From NCBI GenBank assembly GCA_023974075.1, contig JAMFTG010000222.1, forward strand, positions 329,932 through 393,931: 64,000 bases of DNA. The letters are read 5' to 3'. The notes beneath the pieces were generated by a model. The model made no database searches, was not told where the DNA came from, and saw only the letters and a list, made by a program, of their open reading frames with translations. Position 1 is the first letter of the stretch, and every line of letters starts with the position of its first letter. Positions 63,873-64,000 of the stretch are shown one piece after another. Both the position numbers and the translations under genes were made by a program. Source of the stretch: Chaenocephalus aceratus (taxonomy: Eukaryota; Chordata; Actinopteri; Perciformes; Channichthyidae).

Positions 63873-64000
63873 GTAAGTGCAGGGCTCAAGTTATGTGGGA
63901 GCCAATACATCTAACATATAAAAAGACAAGGCAATGTACATAAGATAAGTTAAAACACTAGAAATAAACAATCCAAAATATTTCTGAACTAGAATAGCAT

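Overview
The window looks like nuclear DNA of a ray-finned (teleost-type) fish. It holds two vertebrate genes with large introns and canonical GT-AG splice sites. Everything else is dominated by fish-style repeats: hAT, TTAA-flanked and Harbinger-like non-autonomous transposons, RTE/Rex3-like LINE 3' ends with (ATCC)n tails, tRNA-derived SINEs, a Crypton-like recombinase relic, and very large minisatellites. No prokaryotic, CRISPR or organellar feature was seen.

Layout of the genes. (1) 5.08-11.77 kb, minus strand: a complete three-exon atox1 (copper metallochaperone, 68 aa) with the CxxC copper site. (2) From a CpG-rich putative promoter near 14.8-15.0 kb to the right edge, plus strand: slc36a1-like, a proton-coupled amino acid transporter. 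Nine exons carrying coding sequence are placed between 37.49 and 63.87 kb. The last ~110 codons lie beyond the window. The two genes are head to head. ATOX1 and SLC36A1 also lie in the same neighbourhood in human (5q33), which supports orthology.

Layout of the repeats. 0.2-3.3 kb: hAT-like debris and a 37-bp minisatellite. 5.4-5.75 kb: a perfect (TACC)~87 in atox1 intron 2. 6.2-7.1 kb: a hAT with a nested TTAA element. 8.7-9.3 and 9.8-10.8 kb: Harbinger-type elements. 14.2-16.3 kb: hAT-like elements with starter arrays. 19.0-29.5 kb: one TTAA-flanked MITE swollen to ~10.5 kb by ~260 copies of another 37-bp unit. 29.55-31.94 kb: a hAT with a perfect 8-bp target duplication, sitting on the end of that MITE. 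34.6-35.7 kb: another hAT with a perfect duplication. 38.0-38.55 kb: eight 71-bp repeats, seven of them carrying TCACATGA. 45.9-49.2 kb: a CAGAG-ended element with two 37-bp arrays and a nested solo-LTR-like insertion. 51.1-53.4 kb: a 33-bp array containing an 823-bp recent duplication. 60.4-61.6 kb: palindromes plus a Crypton relic. 61.7-63.6 kb: a 57-bp array in the end of a second TTAA MITE.

The enormous minus-strand open frames over 19.8-29.7 kb (up to 3292 codons, open in all three frames) are products of the 37-bp repeat and are not genes. The strongest theme in the window is that different transposon families repeatedly seeded minisatellites at or near their own ends, and that the largest of these sits in the first intron of slc36a1.
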